Source: Chromatiales bacterium (lineage in GTDB: Bacteria; Pseudomonadota; Gammaproteobacteria; Steroidobacterales; GCA-2729495). From it: a stretch of DNA of 64,000 nucleotides. Below are positions 9,721 to 17,757 of this stretch, in pieces. Made by a program: the position numbers and the translations under genes. The notes beneath the pieces were generated by a model, which was not told the DNA's origin, did not search any database, and saw only the letters and a program-made list of their open reading frames with translations. The stretch lies in NCBI GenBank assembly GCA_016789845.1, contig JAEUQA010000086.1, positions 124,001-188,000 of the forward strand, read 5' to 3'. Position 1 is the stretch's first letter. Every line of letters begins with the position of its first letter.

Positions 9721-10659
9721 TCAGCTCGCCAGCCGGGCTCGATTGGCTTCCGCGACATTCGGAAATATCCCGGCCTTGGGCAGCATCGCGGGCGTGCCCC
9801 GGCCAAGTTGTTCGATGAGCCACTGGCTCGTGGCGATGATCCGCTCCAGCGAGACTCCAGTCTCCACACCGGAGCGGTCAAGCAGATAAAGCAGATCGTC
9901 CGTGGGAATATTGCCCGTCGCCGCCGGGGCGAACGGGCAGCCCCCGATACCACCAATGCTGGCATCCAGCGACGCGACGCCGGCATCGAGCGCGGCCTGT
10001 GCGTTGGCAATGCCGGTATTCCGGGTATTGTGGAAATGGCAGCGAATGGGCACGCCCGGTGCCTTGTCGCGAACGGCGCCGATGAGATCCCGGACCTGGG
10101 AAGGAACGCCTACGCCGATGCTGTCGGCGAGGCCAAGCTCCACGGGATCGCCCTCCATCACCTGCTCGACAAGCTCGAGTACGCGCTTCACGGGTACCTC
10201 GCCCTCGAACGGGCAGCCAAACGCCGACGAGATCATCACATTCGCCCGGACACCGGCGAGCTTTGCGGCCCTGGCAATCTCCACCCAGGCCTTTACCGAC
10301 TCCGCCGTCGGTACACCCTGGTTGCGCTGGTTGTAGGTGTCACTCGCGACCACAGCCATGCCGATCTCGTGAATGCCGGTGGCTTGCGCCCGATCAAAGC
10401 CCTTGCGATTCAGGACAAGGCCGATGTAGATCACGCCTTCCTTACGCGGCAAACCGCGAATCACGTCTTCGGCGTCGGCCATCTGCGGCACACGCTTCGG
10501 ATGGACGAAGCTGGTGACCTCGAGGCGCCGGATGCCGGCATCGACCGCCCGGCGGATGAACTCGATCTTGGTGGCCGTCGCCAGGATCTCGGGCTCGCTC
10601 TGGAGCCCGTCACGCGGGCCAACCTCGATGATGGAAACGTGGCGTGGCGGCTGGCTCAT
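9721..10659 (-). CDS. Hydroxymethylglutaryl-CoA lyase family protein
   Basis: The 312-residue TIM-barrel protein matches HMG-CoA lyases, which split 3-hydroxy-3-methylglutaryl-CoA (or a longer analogue) into acetyl-CoA and a 3-oxoacid. It has EVGPRDGLQSE at 12-22, the SSAFGCPFEG segment at about 143-152, HFHNTRNTG (metal-binding His pair) at about 200-208, and the signature GGIGGCPFAPAATGN with the catalytic cysteine at about 240. It is divergent from the CoA-transferase gene and upstream of hyuAB. The natural substrate could be a branched 3-hydroxyglutaryl-CoA other than HMG-CoA. Confidence 0.9.
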   Translation of the reverse strand: MSQPPRHVSIIEVGPRDGLQSEPEILATATKIEFIRRAVDAGIRRLEVTSFVHPKRVPQMADAEDVIRGLPRKEGVIYIGLVLNRKGFDRAQATGIHEIGMAVVASDTYNQRNQGVPTAESVKAWVEIARAAKLAGVRANVMISSAFGCPFEGEVPVKRVLELVEQVMEGDPVELGLADSIGVGVPSQVRDLIGAVRDKAPGVPIRCHFHNTRNTGIANAQAALDAGVASLDASIGGIGGCPFAPAATGNIPTDDLLYLLDRSGVETGVSLERIIATSQWLIEQLGRGTPAMLPKAGIFPNVAEANRARLAS

Positions 10660-10686
10660 GGCCTTACAGCAGGCTGGAAAAACGGT

Positions 10687-10714
10687 ATTCTATACGGCGC
10701 AGTCAGCGTTACAA
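10687..10714 (-). promoter_or_regulatory. Candidate promoter for the lyase-hyuAB genes
   Basis: On the minus strand TTGTAA (10714-10709) and TAGAAT (10692-10687) are separated by 16 bp, giving 4/6 and 5/6 matches to sigma-70 boxes, about 28 nt upstream of ATG 10659. The -10 overlaps the inverted repeat GTATTCTATAC (10685-10695), which could be a regulator site. This is pattern evidence only. Confidence 0.4.
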
Positions 10715-10798
10715 CAACTTGCCAGGCCGCTGGCCCATCCGGGGCCTCGGGACTGCGCCACGCAGCGCGATTTTCGACCTCTCTGACAGGGCTTTGGG

Positions 10799-12013
10799 AT
10801 GGCAAACGAACGAACACAGGGCAACGGTCCACTGGCGGGGCTTCGCCTGGTGGAAATGGGCACGCTTCTGGCGGGGCCTTTTTGCGGGCAGCTCCTCGGC
10901 GATTTCGGCGCCGAGGTGATCAAGATAGAGCCCCCCGGCCAGGGCGACCCCATGCGGGAATGGGGCCGCGAGAAAGCCCACGGCATGTCGCTCTGGTGGC
11001 CCGTGGTGGCGCGCAACAAGAAGTCCGTGACCCTGAATCTGCGCGAGGCCGAAGGCCAGGCGATTGCCAGGGACCTCATAGCCAAGGCCGACTTCCTGCT
11101 CGAGAATTTCCGACCGGGCACCCTGGAGCGCTGGAATCTCTCTTATGCCGAACTGCAGAAGATCAACCCGCGCCTCATCATGATCCGGGTTTCCGGCTTT
11201 GGCCAGACGGGTCCTTACGCCAAGCGCGCCGGTTTCGGGGCCGTTGGCGAGGCCATGGGCGGGCTCCGCTACGTGTGCGGCGATCCATCAACGCCGCCAA
11301 GCCGCATGGGCATCAGCATTGGCGACTCCCTGGCCGCCACGTTCGCCTGCGTCGGCGCCCTCTCCGCCCTCTATTACCGGGAGCGCACGGGGCAGGGCCA
11401 GGTTGTGGATTCGGCGATCTACGAAGCCGTGCTGAACATGATGGAGTCGCTGGTCACCGAATACGACAAGACGGGCTATGTCCGCGAACGCACTGGCGCG
11501 ATCCTTCCCAACGTCGCGCCTTCCAATGTCTACCCGACCCGCGATGGCGGCATGATCCTGATCGCCGCCAACCAGGACACCGTGTTCGGCAGGCTCGCGG
11601 AGGCCATGGGCAGGCCGGAGCTGTCGAAGGACGAGCGGTACGCGACCCACACGGCACGCGGGGCACGCCAGAAGGAACTCGACGACCTCATCGCCGACTG
11701 GACCCGCACCATCGATGCCGGACCACTGGAGGAACTGATGGAGAAGTTCGGCATTCCCTCCGGCAAGATCTACCGGACGCCGGAGATGCTGGAAGATGCC
11801 CATTTCCGGGCGCGGGACGCCATCGTGAAGACCATGCACCCGAAGTTTGGGGAGCTGCGCATGCAGAACGTGGCTCCCAAGCTGTCCGTCACGCCAGGTG
11901 GAATCCACTCACCGGCACCCGATCTCGGCCAGCACTCGGAGGAGATCTATCGCAGCCTCCTCGGCTTTGATTCGGGGCGCATCGCGGACCTGCGCGCGCG
12001 GGGGATCATCTGA
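10799..12013 (+). CDS. CaiB/BaiF class III CoA-transferase
   Basis: The 404-residue protein matches family III CoA-transferases, which move CoA between acids through an aspartyl-CoA thioester. It has GLRLVEMGTLLAGPFCGQLLGDFGAEVIKIE at the N-terminus (only partly quoted: GPFCGQLLGDFGAEVIKIE), NKKSVTLNLREAEGQ, FRPGTLERW, and the GQVVDSAIYEAVL segment carrying the catalytic Asp at about residue 203-205. The start at 10799 has AGGG about 8 nt upstream. It is divergent from the lyase gene and just before the VOC gene. Together with a lyase it could activate and then cleave a branched hydroxy-dicarboxylic acid; this is inference. Confidence 0.92.
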   Translation: MANERTQGNGPLAGLRLVEMGTLLAGPFCGQLLGDFGAEVIKIEPPGQGDPMREWGREKAHGMSLWWPVVARNKKSVTLNLREAEGQAIARDLIAKADFLLENFRPGTLERWNLSYAELQKINPRLIMIRVSGFGQTGPYAKRAGFGAVGEAMGGLRYVCGDPSTPPSRMGISIGDSLAATFACVGALSALYYRERTGQGQVVDSAIYEAVLNMMESLVTEYDKTGYVRERTGAILPNVAPSNVYPTRDGGMILIAANQDTVFGRLAEAMGRPELSKDERYATHTARGARQKELDDLIADWTRTIDAGPLEELMEKFGIPSGKIYRTPEMLEDAHFRARDAIVKTMHPKFGELRMQNVAPKLSVTPGGIHSPAPDLGQHSEEIYRSLLGFDSGRIADLRARGII

Positions 12014-12030
12014 ATTCCGCGACGAACCGG

Positions 12031-12909
12031 TTGGGGCCGATCGCCTGCGTAACCATCCGGACGCCGTCGCTGGAGGCATCGGAGGCCGCCTACGGCCAGT
12101 TCCTCCATTACCGCCCCGTCGGCCGAGGGGGAATCTCCGCGGCCGAGTCCACGCTCTGGGGCGTCCCGGGGCTGGCAGGGACCCCGTACCTGCTGATGGC
12201 TCCGGAAGCTGCCACTGACTTTGTCTTCAGGTTCGTCGAACTGCCGCCCGAACCGGGCTATCGCGCGTTCAGGCGCCACGGCTGGCAGGCGGCGGAACTG
12301 ATAGTCGACCGGGTCGACCCGCTCGCGGAGCGGTTGCGTAACTCACCTTTCGAGATCGTTGCGCCTCCCCTCGACCTGTCGTTCTGCCCGGATATCCGCG
12401 CCATGCAGATTCGTGGCCCGGGTGGCGAGATCATCTATCTGACCGAATTCAAGAAGCCCGTGCCGGGCCTCGAGGCGCCGCCGGCCCGCTGTGCGGTGGA
12501 CCGCACATTCATTGTCATCGTCGGCGGCAAGTCCCTGGAAGGGATGCAGAGGTATTTCCGGGATACCTTTGGCGTCCCCGAAACGCCAGCCATGGAATCC
12601 CGGGTGCAGACCATGGCACTCGAGTTCGGTCTCTCCCGGGAGCACCGCTTCAGGCTGGCGGCACTTCCGCTGCTCGGGCGGTGCTACATCGAGGCCGACG
12701 AGATGCCTCCGGCAGCCCAGCCATTGCCGGAACGACACACCGGGCTTCCGGCGGGCATATCGATGGTCAGCTTCTGCTCACCGGCCCTGGCCGGCAACGG
12801 GCGGGCATCCGCGCCGCCCGACAGCATTCCGCCCTACGCCGGCGCCACCGGCGTCGAATGCGTGCGGGGCGCAGCCGGCGAACTGCTGGAAATCATTTTT
12901 CGCCCCTGA
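12031..12909 (+). CDS. VOC-fold (glyoxalase/bleomycin-resistance-like) protein
   Basis: The 292-residue protein has two repeated beta-alpha-beta-beta-beta modules of the vicinal-oxygen-chelate kind. The first starts at IACVTIRTPSLEASEAAYGQFL and ends near MQIRGPGGEIIYLTEF; the second starts at RTFIVIVGGKSLEGMQRYFRD and ends near GVECVRGAAGELLEIIFRP. VOC enzymes isomerise, cleave or dioxygenate substrates with a metal. The usual metal ligands are not obvious here. There is no ATG or GTG near the expected N-terminus; TTG at 12031 is the best start, 17 bp after the CoA-transferase stop, and the true start may differ slightly. It is probably co-transcribed with the CoA-transferase. Confidence 0.75.
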   Translation: MGPIACVTIRTPSLEASEAAYGQFLHYRPVGRGGISAAESTLWGVPGLAGTPYLLMAPEAATDFVFRFVELPPEPGYRAFRRHGWQAAELIVDRVDPLAERLRNSPFEIVAPPLDLSFCPDIRAMQIRGPGGEIIYLTEFKKPVPGLEAPPARCAVDRTFIVIVGGKSLEGMQRYFRDTFGVPETPAMESRVQTMALEFGLSREHRFRLAALPLLGRCYIEADEMPPAAQPLPERHTGLPAGISMVSFCSPALAGNGRASAPPDSIPPYAGATGVECVRGAAGELLEIIFRP

Positions 12910-12938
12910 CCACCCCGGGGTCCATTCGGGCCTTTCTG

Positions 12939-13604
12939 TCAGGGTCGCTTCCGCAGCAGGGTCAGTCCGTCCCCGATCGGAATCATGGTCAGATCGAACC
13001 GCCGATCCGCGTGAAGCCATGCATTGAGGTTTCTCAGCGCCATCGTATCCGGGTCTGAAACGTCCGGGTCGGCCACGTGGCCGCTCCACAGCACGTTGTC
13101 GATGGCGATGACGCCACCGGCCCGCAAGAGGTGGAAACCCTGCTCCACGTAGTCCGGATAGCCGGGCTTGTCGGCATCGATGAACATGAAGTCGAAGCTG
13201 CCCTCGCGGCCCTCGCGGCGCAACCGGCGCAACGACTCCCCGGCAGGACCGAGTTGCAGGCAAACCTTGCCGGACACCCCAGCTTCGTCCCAGTAGCGCC
13301 GTCCAATCGCTGTCCACTCCTCGCTGATGTCCAGGGTGACCAGTTCGCCGTCTGGCGGCAACGCCAGCGCGCAGGCCAGGGCGCTATAGCCGGTGAATGC
13401 GCCGACTTCCAGGCAGCGGCGGGCGCCCATGAGGCGAATGATGAACGCCATGAACTGGCCCTGCTCGGGCGAGATCTGCATGACCGCCATGGGCAGTCGC
13501 GCCGTCTCCTTGCGCAGGCGGAAGAGCACGTCCGGTTCACGCAGGGATACCCGCTGGAGATAGGCGTAAAGCCGGTCGTCCAGGTTCAGGGTGCGACTGG
13601 ACAC
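12939..13604 (-). CDS. SAM-dependent O-methyltransferase (caffeoyl-CoA OMT-like)
   Basis: The 221-residue protein matches the class of metal-dependent small O-methyltransferases. It has the SAM-binding GARRCLEVGAFTGYSALACALALP (shown in part: LEVGAFTGYSALACAL) at about 57-75, LVTLDISEEW, the metal-site FDFMFIDADKPGYPDY at about 135-150, and IAIDNVLWSG. These enzymes methylate catechol-type hydroxyls. It converges on the VOC gene and lies 6 bp after the FAH-fold gene on the same strand, so the two are likely translated from one message. The substrate is unknown. Confidence 0.9.
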   Translation of the reverse strand: MSSRTLNLDDRLYAYLQRVSLREPDVLFRLRKETARLPMAVMQISPEQGQFMAFIIRLMGARRCLEVGAFTGYSALACALALPPDGELVTLDISEEWTAIGRRYWDEAGVSGKVCLQLGPAGESLRRLRREGREGSFDFMFIDADKPGYPDYVEQGFHLLRAGGVIAIDNVLWSGHVADPDVSDPDTMALRNLNAWLHADRRFDLTMIPIGDGLTLLRKRP

Positions 13605-13610
13605 TGGCGC

Positions 13611-14480
13611 TCAGTCGCCGGTGGTGAAATTCAGCTCGAGGGTGCTGCCCAGCGCCAGGGTAATCCTGCTTGCTCCTGGCAGTTCGAACTCCCCGACTCC
13701 GGCCGGCAGGCCGACGACATCGCCGGGCCGGAAGGCATAGCGGGACGACAGGGTTGCCAGGATCCCGGCAGCCGCTGCCGCATCGGGGCCCGGACTTCCG
13801 GAGCCCACTGCACGGCCATTCACCCGGACAACCATGTCCCAGGCGTCCGCGGCGGGCAGCTCGTCCAGGGTGACCAGTGCAGGACCGATGACGCAGGCCC
13901 CCGGAAACTGTCGCGCATCGGCACCACCATGCTCAAGTCCTCCGGACAGGCGACGCGTGCCGAGGTCCGCGACCAGCGTCAGCGCGGCAAGGGCCCGCGT
14001 TGCCTGGGCGGCGGTTGCCCGGAACAGGGGCCGGCCCAGCACCAGCCCGATCATTCCAAGGAGAAATAGCTGACGATCATCGCCGTTGGTTCGCGGAATC
14101 GTGGCGTCAGGTCCGGTCGCCGAATTGGGGTTCTTCACATAGCAATTCGCAGGCCCGCCGCTACGGTCCGCGACCATCAGCAGGAGCCCTGGGCGGCGTA
14201 TGGGCGGCATGAGTCGGGTGCCGGCGGCTGGCAGCAGCCGGCCGGTGCGTCGCCATTCCTCCCGTTGAGCCTCGGGCACGGATGTGACTTCGGCCAGGAG
14301 GCGTGACACCCGGGCCGAGCCCTCGTCGCCTTCTGCGAGCACGCTGACGACGGATTGCGGCCTCCACTGGGAGGCCGTCAATCCCGACGGCGAGGCCGAC
14401 AGGTCGAGAATCTCGCCCGACGGCAGGCTGATGCCTGGCCGCCCCCCCACTTCCCTGCTGTCGAGTGTTACCAGGCGCAT
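13611..14480 (-). CDS. Fumarylacetoacetase-fold protein lacking the metal-binding acids
   Basis: The 289-residue protein aligns along its length with the FAH/MhpD family (N-terminal MRLVTLDSREVGGRPGI, central CYVKNPNSATGPDATI, C-terminal RPGDVVGLPAGVGEFE). In active members the centre holds an ExE pair in a DYExELAVVIG-like strand and a NYxxH before it. Here the equivalent strand is QLFLLGMIGLVLG (about 137-149) with no acidic residue, and the NYxxH region reads MVADRSGG. One later Asp, in ADLGTRR (about 172), may be kept. It is therefore probably not a standard hydrolase or decarboxylase and may be a structural or regulatory relative. It sits between the ferredoxin and the methyltransferase genes. 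Confidence 0.7.
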   Translation of the reverse strand: MRLVTLDSREVGGRPGISLPSGEILDLSASPSGLTASQWRPQSVVSVLAEGDEGSARVSRLLAEVTSVPEAQREEWRRTGRLLPAAGTRLMPPIRRPGLLLMVADRSGGPANCYVKNPNSATGPDATIPRTNGDDRQLFLLGMIGLVLGRPLFRATAAQATRALAALTLVADLGTRRLSGGLEHGGADARQFPGACVIGPALVTLDELPAADAWDMVVRVNGRAVGSGSPGPDAAAAAGILATLSSRYAFRPGDVVGLPAGVGEFELPGASRITLALGSTLELNFTTGD

Positions 14481-14487
14481 GCGTCCT

Positions 14488-14808
14488 TCAGGCCTCGTTC
14501 CGGGCGACGAAAATCTCGAGTCCGTCGAGATCGGGAGTTACTTCGATCTGGCAGAGCAGGCGGCTGGAGGGTCGCCGGTCGTTGGCCACGTCGAGCATGG
14601 CGTCCTCCATGTCCTCCATGGGGTTCAGGCGGGGAAGCCAGGAATCGGCAATGTAGGCATGGCACGTGGCACAGGCGCAGGCGCCCCCGCATTCCGCCAG
14701 GATTCCGGCGACGGCATTGTCGAGCGCGGCTTCCATTGCCGTGCTCCCGGCGACCACCTCGGCCTCGATCCGCTGGCCGTCTACATCGTGGAAAATCACT
14801 CGCGGCAT
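14488..14808 (-). CDS. 2Fe-2S ferredoxin, adrenodoxin type
   Basis: The 106-residue protein carries the ligand pattern of vertebrate-type/adrenodoxin-like ferredoxins. ECGGACACATCHAY gives three of the cysteines at about residues 40, 46 and 49 (C-x5-C-x2-C), and RLLCQIEV gives the fourth at about residue 86. The protein carries electrons from a ferredoxin reductase to a monooxygenase such as a P450 or to a Rieske oxygenase. It lies 7 bp upstream of the FAH-fold gene on the same strand. No reductase or P450 is in the window; the Rieske oxygenase at 37.3-38.4 kb is a possible but unproven partner. Confidence 0.92.
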   Translation of the reverse strand: MPRVIFHDVDGQRIEAEVVAGSTAMEAALDNAVAGILAECGGACACATCHAYIADSWLPRLNPMEDMEDAMLDVANDRRPSSRLLCQIEVTPDLDGLEIFVARNEA

Positions 14809-14888
14809 GGGTATCCATCAGGAAAATCCGGGATCCCCACGGGCCCCGCGACCGGCGCGAGAATAGCATGGCGAACGTCGCCCCGCGG

Positions 14889-14917
14889 TTGACAACCCGG
14901 GCTCGTTCCCCGACCAT
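14889..14917 (+). promoter_or_regulatory. Candidate promoter for the leucine leader
   Basis: A perfect -35 box TTGACA lies at 14889-14894. At 17 bp spacing the -10 position reads GACCAT (3/6), which is weak. Transcription would begin near 14924, only a few bases before the leader-peptide ATG at 14931. An upstream promoter with a longer leader starting at ATG 14868 is also possible. Confidence 0.4.
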
Positions 14918-14930
14918 TCGGCGTCTGCGA

Positions 14931-15032
14931 ATGAACCCCTGCCAGACGCCAGATCAGGCCGCCAACCGCACTTCGCCGGTAGGGCCTGCCCTGCCTCTGC
15001 CCCGGCTCCTGCGGGGCCTGCTGGCAGACTGA
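14931..15032 (+). CDS. leuL: Leucine-operon leader peptide
   Basis: This 33-codon frame ends in ALPLPRLLRGLLAD, with six leucine codons (five CTG, one CTC) in the last third, at 14991, 14997, 15006, 15009, 15018 and 15021. It is followed by a strong intrinsic terminator and then leuA, which is the layout of a leucine attenuator. The ribosome would stall on the Leu codons when charged leucyl-tRNA is scarce. No clear Shine-Dalgarno precedes ATG 14931. The same frame is open from ATG 14868, which would give a 54-residue form. Its function is regulatory; the peptide itself is not expected to have a role. Confidence 0.75.
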   Translation: MNPCQTPDQAANRTSPVGPALPLPRLLRGLLAD

Positions 15033-15110
15033 CGGGCGGGCGTCTGAACGGCTAAATCTTTACAGGATTCACCGAGGCCCCGCACCTGCAAGGTGACGGG
15101 GTCTTTTTTT
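14999..15110 (+). terminator. Leucine attenuator: anti-antiterminator, antiterminator and intrinsic terminator
   Basis: The terminator hairpin spans 15075-15104: 5' arm AGGCCCCGCACCT, loop GCA, 3' arm AGGTGACGGGGTCT with one bulged A at 15096, running into seven Ts at 15104-15110. The antiterminator arises because 15010-15019 (TGCGGGGCCT) is exactly complementary to 15075-15084 (AGGCCCCGCA), the start of the terminator 5' arm. An earlier hairpin, GCCCC 14999-15003 with GGGGC 15013-15017, competes for the same segment. A ribosome paused at the first Leu codons (14991-14999) would mask the early hairpin and free 15010-15019, giving read-through. A ribosome that reaches the stop at 15030 would cover it, giving termination. 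Confidence 0.85.
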
Positions 15111-15158
15111 GTCGCTTCGGATGCAGTTTGTTACCGGAGTACGAGTCGGAGGACGACC

Positions 15159-16733
15159 ATGACCAACCAGCAACCGGACCGGGTACTGATCTTCGACACG
15201 ACACTTCGGGATGGTGAGCAGGCCCCTGGCTGCAGCATGACCCTGGCTGAAAAGCTCAGGGTGGCCTCGGCGCTGCGGGACCTGAAGGTCGACGTCATCG
15301 AGGCCGGGTTTGCCGCCGCTTCACCCGGGGACTTCGACTCTGTACAGGCAATAGCCACCGAGATTCATGGCCCGGTGATCTGCAGCCTTGCCCGCTGTCA
15401 TCCGCAGGATATCGAGCGGGCAGCGGCAGCACTCAAGCCCGCCGCCCGCAAGCGGATTCATGTTTTTCTTGCCACCAGCGAGATCCACCGCACGTTCAAG
15501 CTGAACATGGCCAAGGAGGAGATCATTCGCCGGGCCGTCGAGGGCGTGCGCATGGCCTGCCAGCACAGCGAGGACGTGGAGTTTTCCGCGGAGGATGCCT
15601 CGCGAACGGAACCGGCCTATCTGGCGGAAGTCGTTGCCGCCGCGATCGAGGCGGGTGCCCGGACCATCAACATTCCCGATACCCTCGGCTACACGGTCCC
15701 CGAGGAGTTCGCCGGCCTATTCGCCTACCTGCGGCGCAATGTGCCGGGCATCGAAAAGGTAGTGCTGAGCGTACACTGTCATGACGACCTTGGCATGGCC
15801 GTCGCCAACAGCCTGGCAGCCGTCTCGGCCGGAGCCAGGCAGGTGGAATGCACCATCAATGGCATCGGCGAGCGCGCTGGAAACGGCTCGCTCGAGGAGA
15901 TCGTGATGGCCATCCGGACCCGTGCCAACCACTACGGCCTGACCACGGCCGTGGACACCAGGAAGCTCTATCCCACCAGCCGGCTCGTGGCCAGCATCAC
16001 GGGCATGCACGTGCCCAGGAACAAGGCCGTCGTCGGCGAGAATGCGTTTGCCCACGAATCCGGCATTCACCAGGACGGGATGCTGAAGAATGCCGCGACC
16101 TACGAAATAATGAACCCGGAGGACGTGGGCATCAGCCGCTCGAACCTTGTCCTTGGCAAGCACAGCGGCCGGCACGCCTTCCGCGACCGGGTCCAGCAGC
16201 TCGGCTTCAACCTGGGCGACGAGGAACTGAACGCAGCCTTCGCCGAGTTCAAGAAGCTCGCCGACCGCAAGAAGGAGATGTTCGATGGCGACATCGAGGC
16301 CATCATCATGAATGCCGGGTCGGGTGGCCAAGGTCCCTGGGAGATGGCCGAGCTGCACATCTCCGCCGGCACTGGAGCAATAGCGGCTGCCGCGGTCCGC
16401 CTGCGTCATGCGGACGGCAGGACGGTTGATGAGGCATCCGTTGGCGACGGCCCCGTGGAGGCTTCGTTCAAGGCACTTGAGCGTGCCACCGGCATCAACC
16501 TCGACCTCAGGAACTTCGAGGTTCGCAGCGTGACCGTGGGCGAGGACGCCCAGGGCGAGGTGACCGTAACTGTCGACTATAATGGCCAGATTCACAGGGG
16601 GCACGGTGTCAGCACCGACATTGTCGAGGCCGGGGCCCTCGCCTACCTTGAAGTAATCAACCGTATCTGCCGGCACGCGGCAGGCCGATCGGCCGTCGCC
16701 GGCGCCGCGGGGGTCAGCGTCGTACGCCTCTAG
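15159..16733 (+). CDS. leuA: 2-isopropylmalate synthase
   Basis: The 524-residue enzyme condenses acetyl-CoA with 2-oxoisovalerate, the first committed step of leucine synthesis. It has the signature [16 protein letters not shown] near residue 10, [17 protein letters not shown] at about 205 with the metal-binding histidines, [14 protein letters not shown] at about 235, and the C-terminal leucine-sensing LeuA dimer domain (about 390-520). The ATG at 15159 follows CGGAGGA by a good spacing. Transcription should be set by the upstream attenuator. The next gene, ilvE, starts 15 bp after the stop. Confidence 0.97.
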   Translation: MTNQQPDRVLIFDTTLRDGEQAPGCSMTLAEKLRVASALRDLKVDVIEAGFAAASPGDFDSVQAIATEIHGPVICSLARCHPQDIERAAAALKPAARKRIHVFLATSEIHRTFKLNMAKEEIIRRAVEGVRMACQHSEDVEFSAEDASRTEPAYLAEVVAAAIEAGARTINIPDTLGYTVPEEFAGLFAYLRRNVPGIEKVVLSVHCHDDLGMAVANSLAAVSAGARQVECTINGIGERAGNGSLEEIVMAIRTRANHYGLTTAVDTRKLYPTSRLVASITGMHVPRNKAVVGENAFAHESGIHQDGMLKNAATYEIMNPEDVGISRSNLVLGKHSGRHAFRDRVQQLGFNLGDEELNAAFAEFKKLADRKKEMFDGDIEAIIMNAGSGGQGPWEMAELHISAGTGAIAAAAVRLRHADGRTVDEASVGDGPVEASFKALERATGINLDLRNFEVRSVTVGEDAQGEVTVTVDYNGQIHRGHGVSTDIVEAGALAYLEVINRICRHAAGRSAVAGAAGVSVVRL

Positions 16734-16748
16734 AGGATCGAACTTACT

Positions 16749-17705
16749 ATGGCCATCAAGTCCACCGAATGGATCTGGCACAACGGCAAACTGGTGCCGT
16801 GGCAGAGCGCCACCGTGCATGTACTGAGTCACGCCCTGCACTACGGGTCGTCGGTGTTCGAGGGCCTGCGCGCCTACTCGACGCCCACGGGACCCCAGAT
16901 CTTCCGCTTGCAGGCCCACACCCGGCGGCTGCTCGACTCCGCGAAGATCCACCGCATCGAGATCCCCTGGGCGGCGCCCGAGATTGACGCCGCGTGCAAG
17001 GAGGTAGTCGTCCGCAATGGCCTCAAGAGCGCCTATATTCGCCCGCTGGCGTTCCGCGGCTACGGGGAAGTCGGCGTCGTGCCGAAGGCCGGCCACCCGG
17101 TAGAACTGGCAATCGCCGCCTGGGAATGGGGTGCCTACCTGGGTCCGGAAGCCCTGGAGAAGGGCGTGGACGTCTGTGTCTCGTCCTGGCAGCGGGTAGC
17201 ACCGAATACCATTCCCGCCCTGGCCAAGGCGGGCGGGAACTACTTGTCCAGCACCCTGGTGGGCTTCGAGGCCCGCGACCGCGGCTTCGCCGAGGGCATT
17301 GCGCTGTCCGCGGATGGCACGGTGAGCGAGGGCGCCGGCGAGAACCTGTTCCTGGTCCGGGACGGCGTGCTGATCACGCCACCTGCCGCCGCATCGATCC
17401 TCCAGGGCATTACCCGGGACAGCGTCATGATTCTGGCCCGGGACCTCGGCATCGAGGTTCGCGAGCAAACGCTGCCGCGCGAGATGATGTACATCGCCGA
17501 CGAGATCTTCCTCACCGGGACGGCCGCCGAAATCACCCCCGTACGTTCCGTCGATCGCCTGGTCGTGGGTAGCGGATCCCGCGGCCCGGTAACCAGGGCG
17601 CTGCAGGAAGCGTTCTTCGGCTTGTTCAGCGGCAAGACTGCCGATCGCTGGGGATGGCTAGAGCCGCTGGACAACCAGCCCACGGGCAAGCGCGTCGCCA
17701 GCTAG
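16749..17705 (+). CDS. ilvE: Branched-chain amino acid aminotransferase
   Basis: The 318-residue fold-type IV PLP enzyme performs the last step of leucine, isoleucine and valine synthesis by transferring amino groups from glutamate. HALHYGSSVFEGLRAY lies at about 29-44. The region LAKAGGNYLSSTLVGFEA carries the PLP lysine at about 160, and GTVSEGAGENLFLV is the family signature. The length is close to the usual 305-310, with a short extra C-terminus. Its place between leuA and leuC is unusual and puts all-purpose branched-chain transamination under leucine attenuation. Confidence 0.95.
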   Translation: MAIKSTEWIWHNGKLVPWQSATVHVLSHALHYGSSVFEGLRAYSTPTGPQIFRLQAHTRRLLDSAKIHRIEIPWAAPEIDAACKEVVVRNGLKSAYIRPLAFRGYGEVGVVPKAGHPVELAIAAWEWGAYLGPEALEKGVDVCVSSWQRVAPNTIPALAKAGGNYLSSTLVGFEARDRGFAEGIALSADGTVSEGAGENLFLVRDGVLITPPAAASILQGITRDSVMILARDLGIEVREQTLPREMMYIADEIFLTGTAAEITPVRSVDRLVVGSGSRGPVTRALQEAFFGLFSGKTADRWGWLEPLDNQPTGKRVAS

Positions 17706-17757
17706 CTGCTGATCAACTCCACCCTTACAACGCCACTCCGCGTCAGGAACCCCTCAA

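Noticed and set aside
14355..15032. A 225-codon + strand frame that ends in the leucine-rich segment
   Set aside because: Most of it is antisense to the FAH-fold and ferredoxin genes; only the last 33 codons make sense, as the leader peptide.
15717..17468. A 583-codon minus-strand frame across leuA and ilvE
   Set aside because: It is a shadow of two genes with strong motifs, spans their junction, and has no start signal.
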